Numbered from the stretch's first letter, positions 22,181 to 36,000 are shown. The stretch is DNA of 64,000 bases from Allolobophora icterica (GCA_963556255.1 OY744610.1:66229192-66293191), one strand, 5' to 3'. Translations and numbers: made by a program. Notes: generated by a model from the letters alone, not told the origin.

Positions 22181-22433
22181 GAACTCACAACTTGTGTGTT
22201 TCGGATTGCTTATCCTTCTCATAACTCTCTGTCTCTATGGACTGATCTTCCGGATGTTGACCTGATTACGGCTTGTTGATGTCTTGTGCATTAGACACTG
22301 GCGCGATAGAAGTTACCAAAATAAAGATAATAATACTATTAAAAATAAAAAGAAGAGTGATCCATCTCAGTGGAAGAAAATCTTTCTATATACAGGATCA
22401 AAATGGTATTGAGTTTCAATACATTTAAATCTG
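22181..22433. other. No gene; SINE-tail-like motif
   Basis: Near 22258-22315 it carries TGACCTGATTACGGCTTGTT and TGTGCATTAGACACTGGCGC, a motif found inverted near 40190-40262 and 61385-61445. Confidence 0.4.
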
Positions 22434-22520
22434 TCTGTCTGCGTGTCTATCTGTCTGTCTGTATGCCTGGTTGTCTGTCTCTCCATCTGTGTGTCTCCAT
22501 CTGTCTGTCTGTCTGTCTGT
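22434..22520. repeat. (CTGT)n microsatellite
   Basis: Imperfect CTGT/CTAT/TGTG tetranucleotide run. Confidence 0.8.
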
Positions 22521-22799
22521 CTACATAAACGGTGACCACCGACTGACGTGGCACTGATGGTCAAGAGATTTGGACAGATTGTGGTCAAAATTGTCTAGAG
22601 GATTTATAGAGTGCCTTTTTATGAAACTCTCAACCGTGCCACATGCAATGTTCAACGTATCTTTTATGACATTATGCACATCATTATTGTAAATTACGTT
22701 GCGTGAGTTGGCAACAAGAGATATTATCTGTCAGTAGTTGTGTTACAGCTTTTGCATGTTTTCCTTTGAGTGTCATATAGAGTGCGATAAATCGTGGGT

Positions 22800-23030
22800 T
22801 GGTGTTGTCACAAAGAAGAGTTCTAGGAAAACAGTCCCTTAAGCTAACCCGGAGGCATATGAAGGCTGGTGGCCAGTCCTCTCCCATGCCATCTGATCTT
22901 CCCACCGACGGTGTATAGTCAGTGTACTCATTGTAGCTGAGTTGGCTAGGGGGTCGGATGGAGCAGAAATCTTGAAGAAATTTCTGCCCAGGCGGGGATT
23001 TGAACCTCTGTCCTCTCGGTTGACAAGTCC
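22800..23030 (-). repeat. tRNA-derived SINE, family B
   Basis: Inverted copy of the 21258 repeat: CTTCCCACCGACGGTGTATAG..., GAGCAGAAATCTTGAA and GGGGATTTGAACC (box B complement) are all present. Confidence 0.75.
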
Positions 23031-23106
23031 AGAAAGATCAGCTGCATTGAAGTGTGGAGTGCTGTTTTAAAGGTACATGAGGAACCAGTGTTACCTCCGT
23101 TACAGG

Positions 23107-23280
23107 ACAAAGTGGCTGATTGGTTAGAGCATTCGCCTTGTAATGAAGAGAGTACGGGTTCGATCCTCCTCCCCTGAGACGGTTTCTGTGTAGGGACCTT
23201 GAGCAAGTACTTCACTCACAATTGCTCAGTACCATTGACTGATGCTTGGTCATTAGGTAGTGGAACTTGATAAATGCACA

Positions 23281-23290
<10 letters not shown>
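23107..23290 (+). repeat. tRNA-derived SINE, family A, best copy
   Basis: The box A-like TGGCTGATTGGTTAGAGC and a perfect box B (GGGTTCGATCC) are followed by GAGACGGTTTCTGTGTAGGG, the AAGTACTTCACTCACAATTG body and an (AAT)n tail at 23283-23318. Related copies: 18303 (-), 27172, 33530 (-), 34115 and 37855. Confidence 0.8.
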
Positions 23291-23318
<28 letters not shown>

Positions 23319-23319
<1 letters not shown>

Positions 23320-23451
23320 TTATCAGCGCCTTTCAGTGACAATTCAGCGCTTCAATGAGGTCGCCTTCCGGGGCACTATGTCGATGTTGCCCGGAGCCGA
23401 AGAGCGACCATCTCAACATTAATAAACCTTTCCAAACAATATAGAGTAATA

Positions 23452-23491
<40 letters not shown>

Positions 23492-23697
23492 GTTTTAATA
23501 ATTGATAATGTACTGGATGCAATGTCAGTTACTGTGTTGTAGAAGAAATAGACGATTATTCTGTTTATATCATTTATATGAAGAATGTGCCAGATGATTA
23601 TTTAGATTTATGACAGAATGATTAGATTAAGTGTAGTATTTTTTTATTTCCACCTTGACTTTGATGCAGTTTTCTTATTTTTTTTCTCTGATTACAG
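23319..23697 (+). other. Gene-free stretch up to the first recognised acceptor
   Basis: Contains a GCGCC-type dispersed repeat (about 23325-23420) and a second (AAT)n run at 23456-23490. The last 60 bases are T-rich (TTTTTTCTCTGATTACAG), a good polypyrimidine tract and acceptor for the exon at 23698. Confidence 0.5.
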
Positions 23698-23753
23698 TTA
23701 ACTCAGAGAAATACAATTGACGCTTCATTTACACCGATGTACCCACAGCTTTG
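23698..23753 (+). other. 5' UTR part of exon 1 with 5-codon upstream ORF
   Basis: Starts after the acceptor ATTACAG at 23697 and has an in-frame TGA at 23718-23720. An upstream ATG at 23737 reads five codons to TGA at 23752-23754, whose final A is the first base of the main ATG (TGATG). Such an overlap is the classical layout for termination-reinitiation. Whether it acts here is inference. Confidence 0.55.
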
Positions 23754-24024
23754 ATGAAATACGTGGAGATGGAAGAGGAGAAATCTTCCAATGCGGACGA
23801 GTCCGCCTCAGACTGTGCGACTGGAAATGGAGTGACGTCCAACCCAGCCAGTCCAAAAGAAAAGACTGCGGTGACGCCCAGTCCTCCGTCGCACGACTCC
23901 AAAGAGGAGTCGACGTCAAAGAAGTCGCAGAACGAATCTCAGTCAGGTACAGCTGAAGCGGAACCACAGATGAAAACGATGGAAAATGGCGGAGAAAAGT
24001 CTGAAACTCTCGACCTTTTCAAAG
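23754..24024 (+). CDS. Zinc-finger gene coding exon 1
   Basis: Encodes residues 1-90 plus one base of codon 91. Acidic, Ser/Lys-rich and without fingers, so probably disordered. Donor AAAG|GTACTT. A second possible donor, CAG|GTACAG at about 23946, lies inside the exon and would shorten it if used. Confidence 0.85.
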
Positions 24025-27000
24025 GTACTTTGTACTACAGTACTGTGAACATATATTACACAGTACCATATATATACATATATGCATATTTCCATGTATA
24101 TATATATATATCTTTGCCGAGCGCATTCCTAATTTGTCCATTTCTATGAATACATGCGAGATGTCCTCCACTGGTTACCACTCTTACAACGCATTGTCTA
24201 CCAGGTTGCCTCCATTGTCTGGCAATGTCGGCTTGGCCATGCTCCTGCTGATCTGATAGAATAGGTTTACTGATGATGAACTCACCAAAATCTTACCTCT
24301 TACTATTTCTTTCACTCGGACTGAAATTTACCTCTACTATGTTGGAAAAGACTTTGTTTCTCTCAAGTCCCGAGATTTTGTGAGAGATACCAGGTTCAAA
24401 GATCTACAGTGAGAATTGCCACTGATGTTGTTTAGGCCAAGAGTCTCAAAGCCATTGGAACAAACGGATAGTTGTGTGCATAATAATAATAACAACAACA
24501 ACAATAATAATAGTAATAATGATAATAATAGTGGTTCTTTTGTCTTTCAGGTTCGCGCTCTGTCCCTCGTCTGATTCCTCAACCAAAGAGAAACCCCAAG
24601 AAGACGCTGAACGAACTCCACCAACAGCTTCTTAAGAAACTCGATCCGAACCTCGTTCCTTCCAGTTCTGCAAGTCTTCCGGAAATCTTCCGCAACGGAG
24701 TCGCGTCCGATCCAGCCAAACCGACCGAAAACGACGCTTCCAACGCGCAGAAACAGCCTTCGGACACAGCCACCATCGATTCCAGAAATGCTTTATCCCC
24801 CTTGAGAGCAGAAGAAACCTCAAATGGGTTGATGAAGAGCCCTGCCCCACCAGACACCCCCACCAGTAGGTTGTCCGAGAAGGGCGGCCTCTATCGGTGT
24901 TCCGTCGGCGACTGTGCAAGTTCGTTCAACCGGATCAACGACCTCAAGTCACATATCTCTTCCGTGCATCCGGGACTCGACTCGTTTCCGTGCTCGTTCT
25001 GTTTCGAGGCGTCCGAGTCGCTCGAGTCGATGACGGACCATCTGAAGGCGCACATAAAGAACGTCTTCAAGTGCTCTCACTGCCAGATGGCGAGCGACAC
25101 GAAAGAGGAACTGCTGAACCACATCGCAGTTCAGCATCCGGGTCAGCCGAAGAAGATCACCATCTACGTTAAGATCTTGAACAATGATCGGCAGAAGAAA
25201 GTCATCGCAAGCGCAAAAGCGTCAGACGCTGCCAACGAAACGAAGACGGACAATAGTCCGAGTTTCGGCAACAACAAAGACGGCAGCATGGCTGAAAACG
25301 CGGCCAGTGGTGATTCACAGGCCGTCGGTAAGACCCGTGGAGTTTCACCATCGATCGATAAGACAGTAACGGAACTTGCAACCGCAAGCGCCAAACCTGC
25401 AACTACCGAGTTCACGAAATCTCGAAGCTCGAGGAAATCGTCGAAACCCGTCAAGGTTCAGAAAGATCCATCCGACGACTTGGTACAGATTCTTCCGGCC
25501 GAGCGAAGCATGACCGTGACGTGCGACCGGTGTTCGTTCACCTGCGACTCGGATGTCCAGCTCAAAAGCCACAGCCTTTCCGGGCACGCCAGTCCAAACA
25601 GCGGAGGACTCTTCAAGTGTAAGGTCTGTAAGATGTCAACTGACAATAAATCCACCTTCCAGCAGCACATGGCATATCACACCGGGAGACACATCATTCG
25701 ATACTACATCTGTCCGTACTGCAAGGTCGACACCACGAGCATGGACTTGGTCGAAGAGCACGTCGGGGACAAGCACCCGAGCGAGGCATTCCGGTTTGAG
25801 GTACTCCAAGAGACTATCGAATTTCTCCAGGACTTGCTCGAATGTCCGGTGTGCAAAGGATCGTTCATGTGGAAGGAGTATTTTCTCCAGCACGTCGCGT
25901 CCGTCCACCGCTTGGACGATCTCGCAGAACACCTCCGTGAGCACACACCTGGGACATTTCCGGGAACCGTGTCAGTCCCGAAGTCCCTGCTCCGGAACCT
26001 TCTTCCGGAAACAACTGACTTCGAGGACCTGCCACCAGAGCCGACGATCGTGAGTTCAGACGACGAGGGATCCGGCGTCGGGATCGAAGGAAAAGATCAG
26101 AGTGTCGGAGAAACTCTGAGTATCTGCGTGCAGCAGAGCAGCACAAAAGACGGAGAGAAGATTCTCCAGTTCCACTGCGAGACCTGCAACTACGTCTCGT
26201 ACGAATATGAGAAATACACGACCCACCTGAAGACACACTCCATCGACAAATCCGAAAGCCTCATCAAGAAACTTCTGACGAAACCGACAGGTCCCGACGA
26301 GCCATGTGCCGCGCCGACGGGCTTCGAAGCTCCGCGCTCGGCGACGGCCATCCTCGCGTCGAACATTCCGGCGCAGAGAACCGGCGGCCTGTTCCACTGC
26401 CACCTCTGCCCGTTCCAGTGCAGCAAGACGGTCCACTTCAAGCGCCACCTGGCAATCCACGCCAGAAACGAGACGCTGACAGAGGGTTACAAGTGCGGCT
26501 ACTGCCAGTTCGCCCACTACCGCCTCAACTGTGTCAAGTTCCACCTCGGTAAATACCACGGCGACCTTCCACACAAGATGATCCGGATCGCAGACGGGAT
26601 CGAGATCGAGCTTGGTGCAGACGACGACCCGGGAAGGGTGAAAAAGAGTCCGTCTGCGGCGCACTCGATAACCTCGACGCCCTTCCTACGCACGGCCAGC
26701 GAGAAGCGCCCCACCGCTCGCTACGAGGAATCTCTCGTTCCGAACCTGCCGCGATCGTTCGCGTCCGGTTCGCGAAGTTCGCCGATCGCGTCCGATCGTT
26801 CGCAGGACATCTCGCTGATGGAGTTCGAGCTTCAGTTGCCTCCTTCGATGATCTACCGTGAGCCGCTCAAGTGTCCAAAGTGTGATTTCACGAATCGGGT
26901 CCGTGTGAATTTACAGCGACACCTCAAACTGCATCGCGAAGAAGCGAACGAGGAGATCATGGAAGACAGTTCGGAGCTGAGGCGTCTGATGTTGGAAGAG

Positions 27001-30000
27001 GTCCCGTCACGAACAAAGGTTGCCACGGGAATGGTCGTCAAGAGGGAAGAACCGGTTGCTACGGTGATGAACAAACGAAGCCAGGTTCTTGACGAAAAGC
27101 CGTTGCTGAGAAGCATTCTGTGCGAGAAACCAGCGGTAAGTGTAGAGACAGTGTGTGTCAAGGGTGGATGGCATGGTAGCCGATTGGTTAGAGTGGCCCC
27201 CGTGTAACGCGGAGAGTATGGGTTCGATCCTCCTCTGAGACGGTTACTGTGTCCTTCACTTAAAATAGCTCGGTGCCATCGATTGATCTAATGATGGTGG
27301 CGCCTAATAAATGGACAATAATAAGGATTATATTAATAATAATAATAATTTTGCTTGAAGTGGTGCTTGAGTAAGTCCTTCACTCACCATTGCTGAGCGC
27401 CATTGTCGTATGGTCATTGGTCACGTGTGCACTTTTGAACTTTGGAAGGAAGGCAATATCAAATGCAGCTGTACTGTATTGTATTGTATTGTATGGGAAT
27501 ACTTTGGTTTGGATCTGCTTGTGTTCAGTGACACACCAGTAGAGATAGCCCATAGTTATCTGAGTAAATGGTTGTTTACAGACCAACCGTTTGTTCTTTA
27601 TTGACTGCTTCTGTTCCTATCTGCAGCTCAAACCGTTTGCATCTTTCACTTACAACTGAACCAGCAAGCTAGCTGCCAGTGGGTGAAATTTGCACTTTCT
27701 TGGTTCTTACCTGTTTTTCGCCTTACCTAAAACTGTTTAGTTCCTCTGATGAGTCTCTCTTGAAGTGGTGCTATATAAATTTGCAATAACCATTAACTCT
27801 GGTTGCTGCCTTGCTGGACTATTTTTGGAAAACTGTCCTTGTATCTGTGCATTTTGCTCCTTGTATGTGTGCATTCTGCCTCTTGTATCTGTGCGTTCTG
27901 CTCCCTGTATCTGTGCATTCTGCTTCTTAATAAATAAAAACAATAAAGGACAAAATAAAAGTTGAAATTGAAACTTGAAAGATCCTAAGCATTGTCACTG
28001 TTTTGTGTTTCAACAGCAGGTCGCAAAATCCGAACCAGAGATGGATGAAAGCGACATCTCCAACAACGACAGTCCTCTGGAGGACCACGACTCCGGAACA
28101 ACACCTCACGCGAACGTCTCGAAGGACTACTCAGACTTCAGCATCCGCCTGCCGAAGACCGACCAGTACCAGTGCAAGGAGTGTGCCTTCGTCCACCGCT
28201 ACCCGTCCAAGGTCAAGCGCCACTACTACTACAAACACATCACCGTCTGCCCGTACAAGTGCGGCTACTGCACTTTCGAGGGTGTCGAGATCGGGAAAGT
28301 CAAGCGACATTGTCAGCAGATGCACCGCGATCAGCCAGAGCTCGTCCTGAAACGCGACGTCTTCGCGTCGGCGTCGAACTCCGCCGACGTCGGGGTGTCG
28401 TCGACGAACGACTGCGTCGACGTGGAGATCATTGATGAAACGATTTCTCGAGATAAGGGCGATGGTCAGGGCGATCGATGGCTGCCGCAGTTCGTTATTA
28501 AGGTTGATAACAGTCTGCAGTGCTGTCGACTGTGTGGGTTTCAGCAGGAAGGGTCGATGTCTCTCAAACGCCACGTCTTCACCAAGCACCTCAAGTTCTA
28601 CCCGTTCTCGTGCAACTACTGTGGAGTGGCGCTTATGGAGATCCAGCGCGTCAAGCGGCACATCGAGAAGTACCACGCCGGAATGCCGTTGGTTGTGATC
28701 CGACGACGTCTCGAAGATATGCCGAAAGATGACTCCGAATTGACTGCGGTGAATCCGGGAAAGACGTCGTCTGCGAAAGTTTACGTGAAGACGGAACCGG
28801 AGGAAGAGGAGGAAGTCGAGGAGGTGGAAGAGGAAGCCCCGCAGTTGGATTTCTACCCAAAAGCCGAGTCGGACGACGTTGGCGGCCTTTCCGATTCGAC
28901 CAGCTGGAAAGAGGATGGTCGGGAAGAGTCAGTCGAGGGAGAAGTGTTAGACGAGAGTGTCGGGGACAACGTGACGGATTTGTCGGGGCATGGCAGGAGT
29001 GGGATAGAAGCGGACGAGCTGGAGGCATTCAGTGGAGGGAATCACCGGCGACTGTTCAAGTGCGTCTACTGCGGAATCATCTCCAAGTGGAACCGACGCG
29101 ACATCCGTCTGCACATCATGCACGTCCACATGCGGAGACGGGTGTACACTTGTCGACACTGCAGCTTCGGAAACAGCAAGAGCAAGGCGGTCGTCCGTAA
29201 CCACTGTGCCAAGTTCCACCCGCATAAACCCGTCTCCGTTCGCGACGACCTCGCCCTCTTCAACGCCGTCATTCCAATCGAGGATAAGAACGGAATCGTG
29301 ACGATGGCATTCTCTGACAGGAAAGGCGTTCCACTTCTCAACATTGAAGATCTCGAGAGTGATCCAAAGTTGAAGGCGAAGGTTGATCCCCCGAAGCCAC
29401 CGACCCTCATGCCGAGTCGACCGGCAGTGGTAGAGAGGGATGCGCTGGAGGTGGATGAGGAATCGGATGAAAGGCGCAACGTGGCTGTGTCGAGTTCAAA
29501 GAGAAGCCGATCATCCAGCGGCCCTTCCTTGCGCCCGGTTCCAGGGAGCAGGCCCCCCAGAGGAAAGGTGGAGAACCGCGAAGAGCCGAAAGCGGTAGTC
29601 AAGACAGAGGCGGGCGGCAGTGTAAAGGAGAAGAGCGAGTGGCGGTGCAAGCTGTGCGGTTTCATCAACCAGAACGCCAGTCACGTTAAATACCACCTCA
29701 TCTGCTACCACATGAAACTAAAGCCATTCAGCTGTCCTTACTGTCACTTGTACATCTGGAAGTCGCAGGGCGTCATCAGTCACATCGAGAAGCACCACCC
29801 GGGTCGCGAGAAAAAGATCTACGCAACCGTCGAGGAGAAGTCGGCGTACCTGTGTTCGAAGATCGAGAAGGTCGTGCATGGTGTGGTCGTGGAAAAGAAG
29901 CCGGAAGTGGTGGAGAAACCTGTGGCAACAGATACAGGCGAAAACGGAACGTCGTCTCAGAAGATCAGCTACTTCCGGTGTGGACTCTGTGGATACCAGG

Positions 30001-33000
30001 ATGTCCGCAATGACAAGACCAAGTACCACATCATCAAGCAACATCTCCAGTTGCGTCAGTTCAGCTGTCCGCACTGTCACCTGTACATGTGGGGCAGACA
30101 GCAGGTCATGAAGCACATCGAGGAGGAGCATCCGGGCATGGAGGTGTCCATAACGCGCACGTTCCAGGAATACGAAGACTACCTGAAACAGAACATCACC
30201 AAGGTAAACATAAACGTAATTTAAATGGTTCATATATTGGATGTGCAATAGTGCAGTTCATAGCGTGCTGGACTGTTGTCCGAGAAGTCAGAAGTGCAAA
30301 TCCCCACTGGGGCAGAAATGTGTTCCAGCTGCACACCCTAGCCAGCTCAGCTATAATGAGTACACTGACCGTACGCTGTTGGTGGGAAGATCAGACTGTG
30401 AGGGATAGGACTGGCCACCCGCTCTCATATGCCGAGGATAAGAAGATAAAGACTTTGCTAACACTTCATAACCATGGTCGCCTCTGAGACTAGTTCAGTG
30501 GACTGCTCTTTTTCCTTCTTGTATATATATTTAATTCATAAATCTGTGTACAGTACTAACAAGCATCATCTTGCATGTTTCTGCACCCTGGTGCATTTCT
30601 CTATTGCCTTCAATTCATGCTTTGATGGTCAATGTTAAGTATTGCCTATGGAAGTAGAAGTGAGAAAGGGAAGGAAACCTGCCAGAGGAACAATACTGTT
30701 CCCCTGGCAGGTTCAGAGGCGTCTATCCCCCCCCAAAGTCATTGGAGCAACTTCCCCTTTGCCCCTTTTCTTCCCTCTCCCCCTTCCTTCCCCCTAATAT
30801 GTCACTAACACTGACAGATCTTCCCCTATTTCTTGGATGGAGCATTTTCTTCAAGGTTTCTATGGTGTAGACGCCCCTAGGCAGGTTTAAGGGTAAAATT
30901 GACATCCAGAAACTACTATCACAAATAAATTGTTGTATGAACTTTTGGTTGAATTGTGCCTTTGATTTGGTTTTTCTTTTGAGTGGCGCCATATAAATGT
31001 CCAATTACATTACATACATTATATTACATTGAAGGTCTCGGCTCCTGCGTTGTCAGAGTCGCTATCAGAAGACGACGCTGAGGAGGAAACGGCTTCAATT
31101 GGCCAGCGCAGCTCGACGCTGACATCACCCGCGTCATCCTCACTTCTCTGCCTGCGTTGCAACAAGTGTTCGTTCGTAACCGACAGCGAGATGTCTCTGT
31201 CTGCGCACAAACGATCGCATCGGATGTTCCAGTGCTTCCACTGCGATTTCCAGCACATGCTCGCCGCAAAAGTCCAGATTCACTGCCTCACCAAACATCC
31301 GAACAAACTCGTCAAATACAGACAGTGTGATACCTCGACACAGTCAGTAACACCGCCGGCGGCTCCCACGACAAAAGCCGTTCGATCGGCGGCTTCGAGC
31401 GCACGATCGGATCGCTTCAGCGAGAATTCGAGCGGCGAGCAGAGCAACTCGAAGGTTTTCCATCCGTGCGACGTGTGTCCTGCGCATTTTAACACGGCTA
31501 CGGAGCTTGAGAGGCATCTCTCGCAGGAACATCACGGCATGTACATCTGCAACTACTGTCACATCGTGATGTGGAACAGCATGAGCATGCGCGAACACCT
31601 CGGTAAGTCGCACCCGAACAGGCCTCCCGAATTCCGCGTGATCAAGAAGGAGCCGACGGAAACTGGAAGCAGCACGAGGAAGCGGAGCCGAGCGACCGAC
31701 GCGAGCGACGTCGACTCGGAAGACTCGCCGAGGAAGATGCCGAAGCTCGAACCGTCCGATCCGAGCGATTTCCAGGTGAGCGAAACTTTAGCGCCGGCGT
31801 CGGTGTCGACCGCGTCGCACGACTACGTCAGCGCCATCTATAAGTGTCGTCTGTGCAACTACAAGAGTGGAAAGGTTACAGTCATGCGCCACCACGCGAT
31901 GTCGCATCTCCGCTACCACCCGTACCTCTGCCCTTACTGCGATCTCGTCCGGTCCGTCAAGAGCTTCCCTATCACCAAACACGTCCGCAGCAAACATCCG
32001 GATCGCGAACAGAGGTTCATCTACGCTCGGAACGAGGACCTGGAGAAGCAGGTGAAGGACAGTTACTATCGATCGAAACCGTCAGATCCGGTCGAGCCTC
32101 GTGAGACAGTGGCGGTGGAGGAACCGGACGAGAAGGAGGTGGTCGACGAGGAGCCCATGCCGGTGGAGTCGATTTCCGCGTTGCCTTCGACGTTGCCTCG
32201 TAAGGTGCTGTACAAGTGCACGTTCTGTAGCCTCAAGACCCACATTCGCACGGATATGAAGCACCATTTGATGCGCGAGATCCAGTACAAGCCGTACCGT
32301 TGCATGTACTGCACGTACACGGAGCCATGCAAATGGAGCATGCGGAAACACTTCCGCACCAAGCACGGCGGCATCGAGGTCGAAGTGGAGGACATGCGAG
32401 ACTCGGAGAACGATGCCCGCGTCGAAAAGCTTCTAGAAAAGTGCACCGTGCTTCTGAAGCACACCGTCGACCCGGAGCTGTTGTCGTGGAAACCGTCGCC
32501 GACCCCACAGCGACGGGTCCATCAGCCTCAGGCGGTTCCGACGGGGTCGAAGGCCGTGTCGAACAGCGTATCAAAACCATCGTTCGGAGTCTCGCTTCTC
32601 CGGCGATCGTTTAAAGGGTCCAAGTCGATGGCGATGAAGTTCCACCGGTGCCCGCACTGCCCGTACACGAACACGAGCGTGAAGCTGGTGCGCGGGCACA
32701 TGGTGAAGCACGGCCCGTTCCGGCTGCAGTGCGGGTACTGCGACTACCGGGGCCACTACCCGAGCCGGATCCGAAAGCACATGCGTCGACATCACCCGTC
32801 GATGCCGTTCAAGTACAGCAAGGTCGCGCTTCCTCCGAAGGACCAGAAGGCCGAGGAGATTCCCGTCATCCATGTGCCGCGGTCGCAGGTGAAAACGCAG
32901 AACAAGCCGGCTCCAGGTCAGTCCCATTGAACAAAGTACTCAACTGCGTGCAAGGGAGTGATGGATGATGATGTTGTTGTCGGGAGATATATGTCGATTC

Positions 33001-36000
33001 CAAAACGTCCAGACTTTCTCGATCTTTCCAGAACGTTTACGGTCGTATGCATTTTTGTGTGTGACCATCGGTGGATTTTACCAGACGGAAGAAGAGTGTT
33101 TTCCTCGTTTTTGCTGTCGAATTGGTTTCGAGATGAACTGGGCTTTAAGCTGATTTCCGTAATTTTAAGAACTTTTCCGAAAATGGGGTATTATCCTAGA
33201 TTTCTAGTCGGACGAACATTTTGTTGTTGTCTTAGTGTATTCCCACGAATATTTTTCCAAGATGAGTCATTCCAGACATTGGCGATCTGTGTCCTCTCTA
33301 GTCCAACGTGTTTTTGAATGTGAGTTGTGTTTGGTGGGATTTTTTATTTTATTCGGAGAAACGTTTGGCGAAAACTTCCAGCCAGTTTCTTCCGAGTCAT
33401 GTGGCCGCTGTGTTGTTGAAATATCGCTTATTAAAGATCGTGTTTAACTTGGTATTTTTATGGATTACATTTTTCTTCAGTAAATTCTTAGTTAATGAGT
33501 TCCATCTTTTTGCACCTGCGATGATTGTGCACTCATTAAGCGCCACTATCTAATGACGAATCATTAGTCGATGGCACTGAGCAGTTGCGAGTGAAGGACT
33601 TGCTCAAGGTCCCTACATAGTAACCGTCTGAGGGGAGGAGGATCAAACCCGTGTACTCTGCATTACAAGGCGAGCTCTCTAACCAATCGCCGTCAGGTTC
33701 TACTAAGAAATTGATGCTATCACTCATATGACGACCTTGTCAGCACGATGCGTATATATAGCATTGGTTGACAACGTTTTAAAGGTGTCTAAGGAGCGCG
33801 CTATAACCAATTGGCTATTGTGTTGACAAAAGGTAGTACTAATCTCAAGCAATATTCTTCTGTGTCTGAAACATGTAAACGGGTTGATCTCTTTTATTAG
33901 AATGGCTTTGACACTTTAACACTGAGAGCGTACTAAAAGCGACTGGGAAGCCAAAGCAGCTCATCAGTAAAAATATTAAGAGGTGCTTACGTTTGTTAAA
34001 ACGACTTTATTTTCGTTCTCTTAACAAAAGAGACAGGCATTTGGTACAGTTATCAGAAAAGATGGAAATTATGTCTTCTGTAATAGATTTAGCTTATTAA
34101 TTTGGAAATGATAGTCAGTTGGTTCGAGTGCTCGCCTTGTAACATGGAGTGTATGGGTTCGATCCTCCACCAAGGAGACGGTTACTGTGTAGGGACCTTG
34201 ACCAAGTCCTTCACTCACAATTGCTCAGCGCCCTCAACTGATGCTAGGCCATTAGATAGGGTGTTTAATAATAATAATTTATTTACACTCATATATGAAG
34301 TGAAGTTTCTTGATAGGTGATGTGTTAATACTCGGGGACAGACAAGTCAGTTAATTAGTTAAGATCAGGGTTGGCAAGGTCGAAAAAACCTGGTTTTACC
34401 ATGGAAAAACCGACTTTGAGAAATTGATAACTGTCAGAACATGATTAGAAAGCAATGGTGACAGAGTAAATTGCACCATTGTATTACTTTTAACATTTTT
34501 TAAAGAATTTGTCATGGTCCTAATAACTGCAATCTGCAAATTTTTGTCAGAGTTTTTGCTGGTTATTACCGGTTTTTTCCATGGTCCCTGCAAAAATACT
34601 TTGCCATGTAAAATTGCCATCCCTGGTTAAATGTTTTAGTATGTGTTTTTCTGTATAAAGGCAGAAACTTTCTAATAAAAATGAAAGTGGATTGAGGAAG
34701 TGTTGTTTGTAGTGTTGGAATGAGTAGGAACAAAGTGTTTGTTATTGTTGAAACCTTCTGGAATATTTCCGTTGAAACCCGAACACTACACTAAAACCTC
34801 CTCGAAATGCATTATCATCATAAAATGGCATATTCAACAAAAGCCAGAATTCAGAAAAGTTCAGGTTTAATAATTTGTAAGCATTACATTTAAATGAAAA
34901 ATTTGCAACTGAGAACTTTTGAGCAAATTCAGAGACTTATTGGACAGTAAAAACTTTAAAAGGAAAAATTAGCAGTTTACAACGGCATCTCCCATTCCCA
35001 AAATGTGCTATATAAATGGCTGGTTATGTAACATGTATCTTTTCTAATCTTCCATAACCAGCATAATGGTAAAATGTATTATATTAAAACACTTAATTAG
35101 GGATCTTCGTCAAACACAGCAATTACTTATATATCTCCTGGGAGAGGGCATTAAATGGGGCTCAATAAATCAACATCTAAATAATCAGAAACGCTCACCA
35201 TAGATTGTGACATCTAATCTCATTACTACTACTATTATTATTACTATTATTACTAAATACTATTATTATTATTTGAGGAAAATATTGTGATGGCTAAAAG
35301 ATGCTTCTATAGCAAACAGTTTACAAAAAGAAGCATACTATTATTTATATTATTTTTTATTATTATTAGTATTGTTATATTATTTGATACATAGATAGCT
35401 AAAAAAAACAGTGGAGATAAGGAATTGCTTCTGGAATATTTCTGTTATTGTTATTATTATTAGTACTATTTTATCTTGATTTTTAATATTATTAGGCATA
35501 GTTTCTTTGCTTTTTCTCTCTGGTGCTGCTTTTCGATTGCATTTTTTTTCTGGAATGGCATTTTTTCTGGAATTTGTCTGGGATGGAATTTTTCTGAGAT
35601 TGCATTTTTTTCTGGGAGGGCAGGTTTTCAGGGACGGCATTTTTTCTGGAATGGCATTTTTCTGAGATGGCTTATTGTATGGGATGGCATTTTTCTGGCA
35701 TGGATAGTTATTATTATTAGCTTTATCACTATTACTATTCTTAATAATATTACTGGATGAAATTCCAAAAAGGCAGAAGTTAGGTTTAGTTTCTCCGCTG
35801 TTCCTTTTTATCTGATTGATTGGCGCTATATAAATGTTCGGTCACAATTGCAGTTGACGGCATTCCTCTTGTCTGTTTGCAGGAACGGTGTTTCTCGATG
35901 GCGTTCCAATGGACATTCCATTGATTCCTAACAGCCAGGGATTGTATCGCTGTCTGCAGTGCGACTATCAGTCCGTCAATCGCGAACACTACAAGATGCA

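Noticed and set aside
21775..22279. SCHSC / IRAHV / TNDMS repeat proteins
   Set aside because: 15-bp minisatellite read in several frames on both strands.
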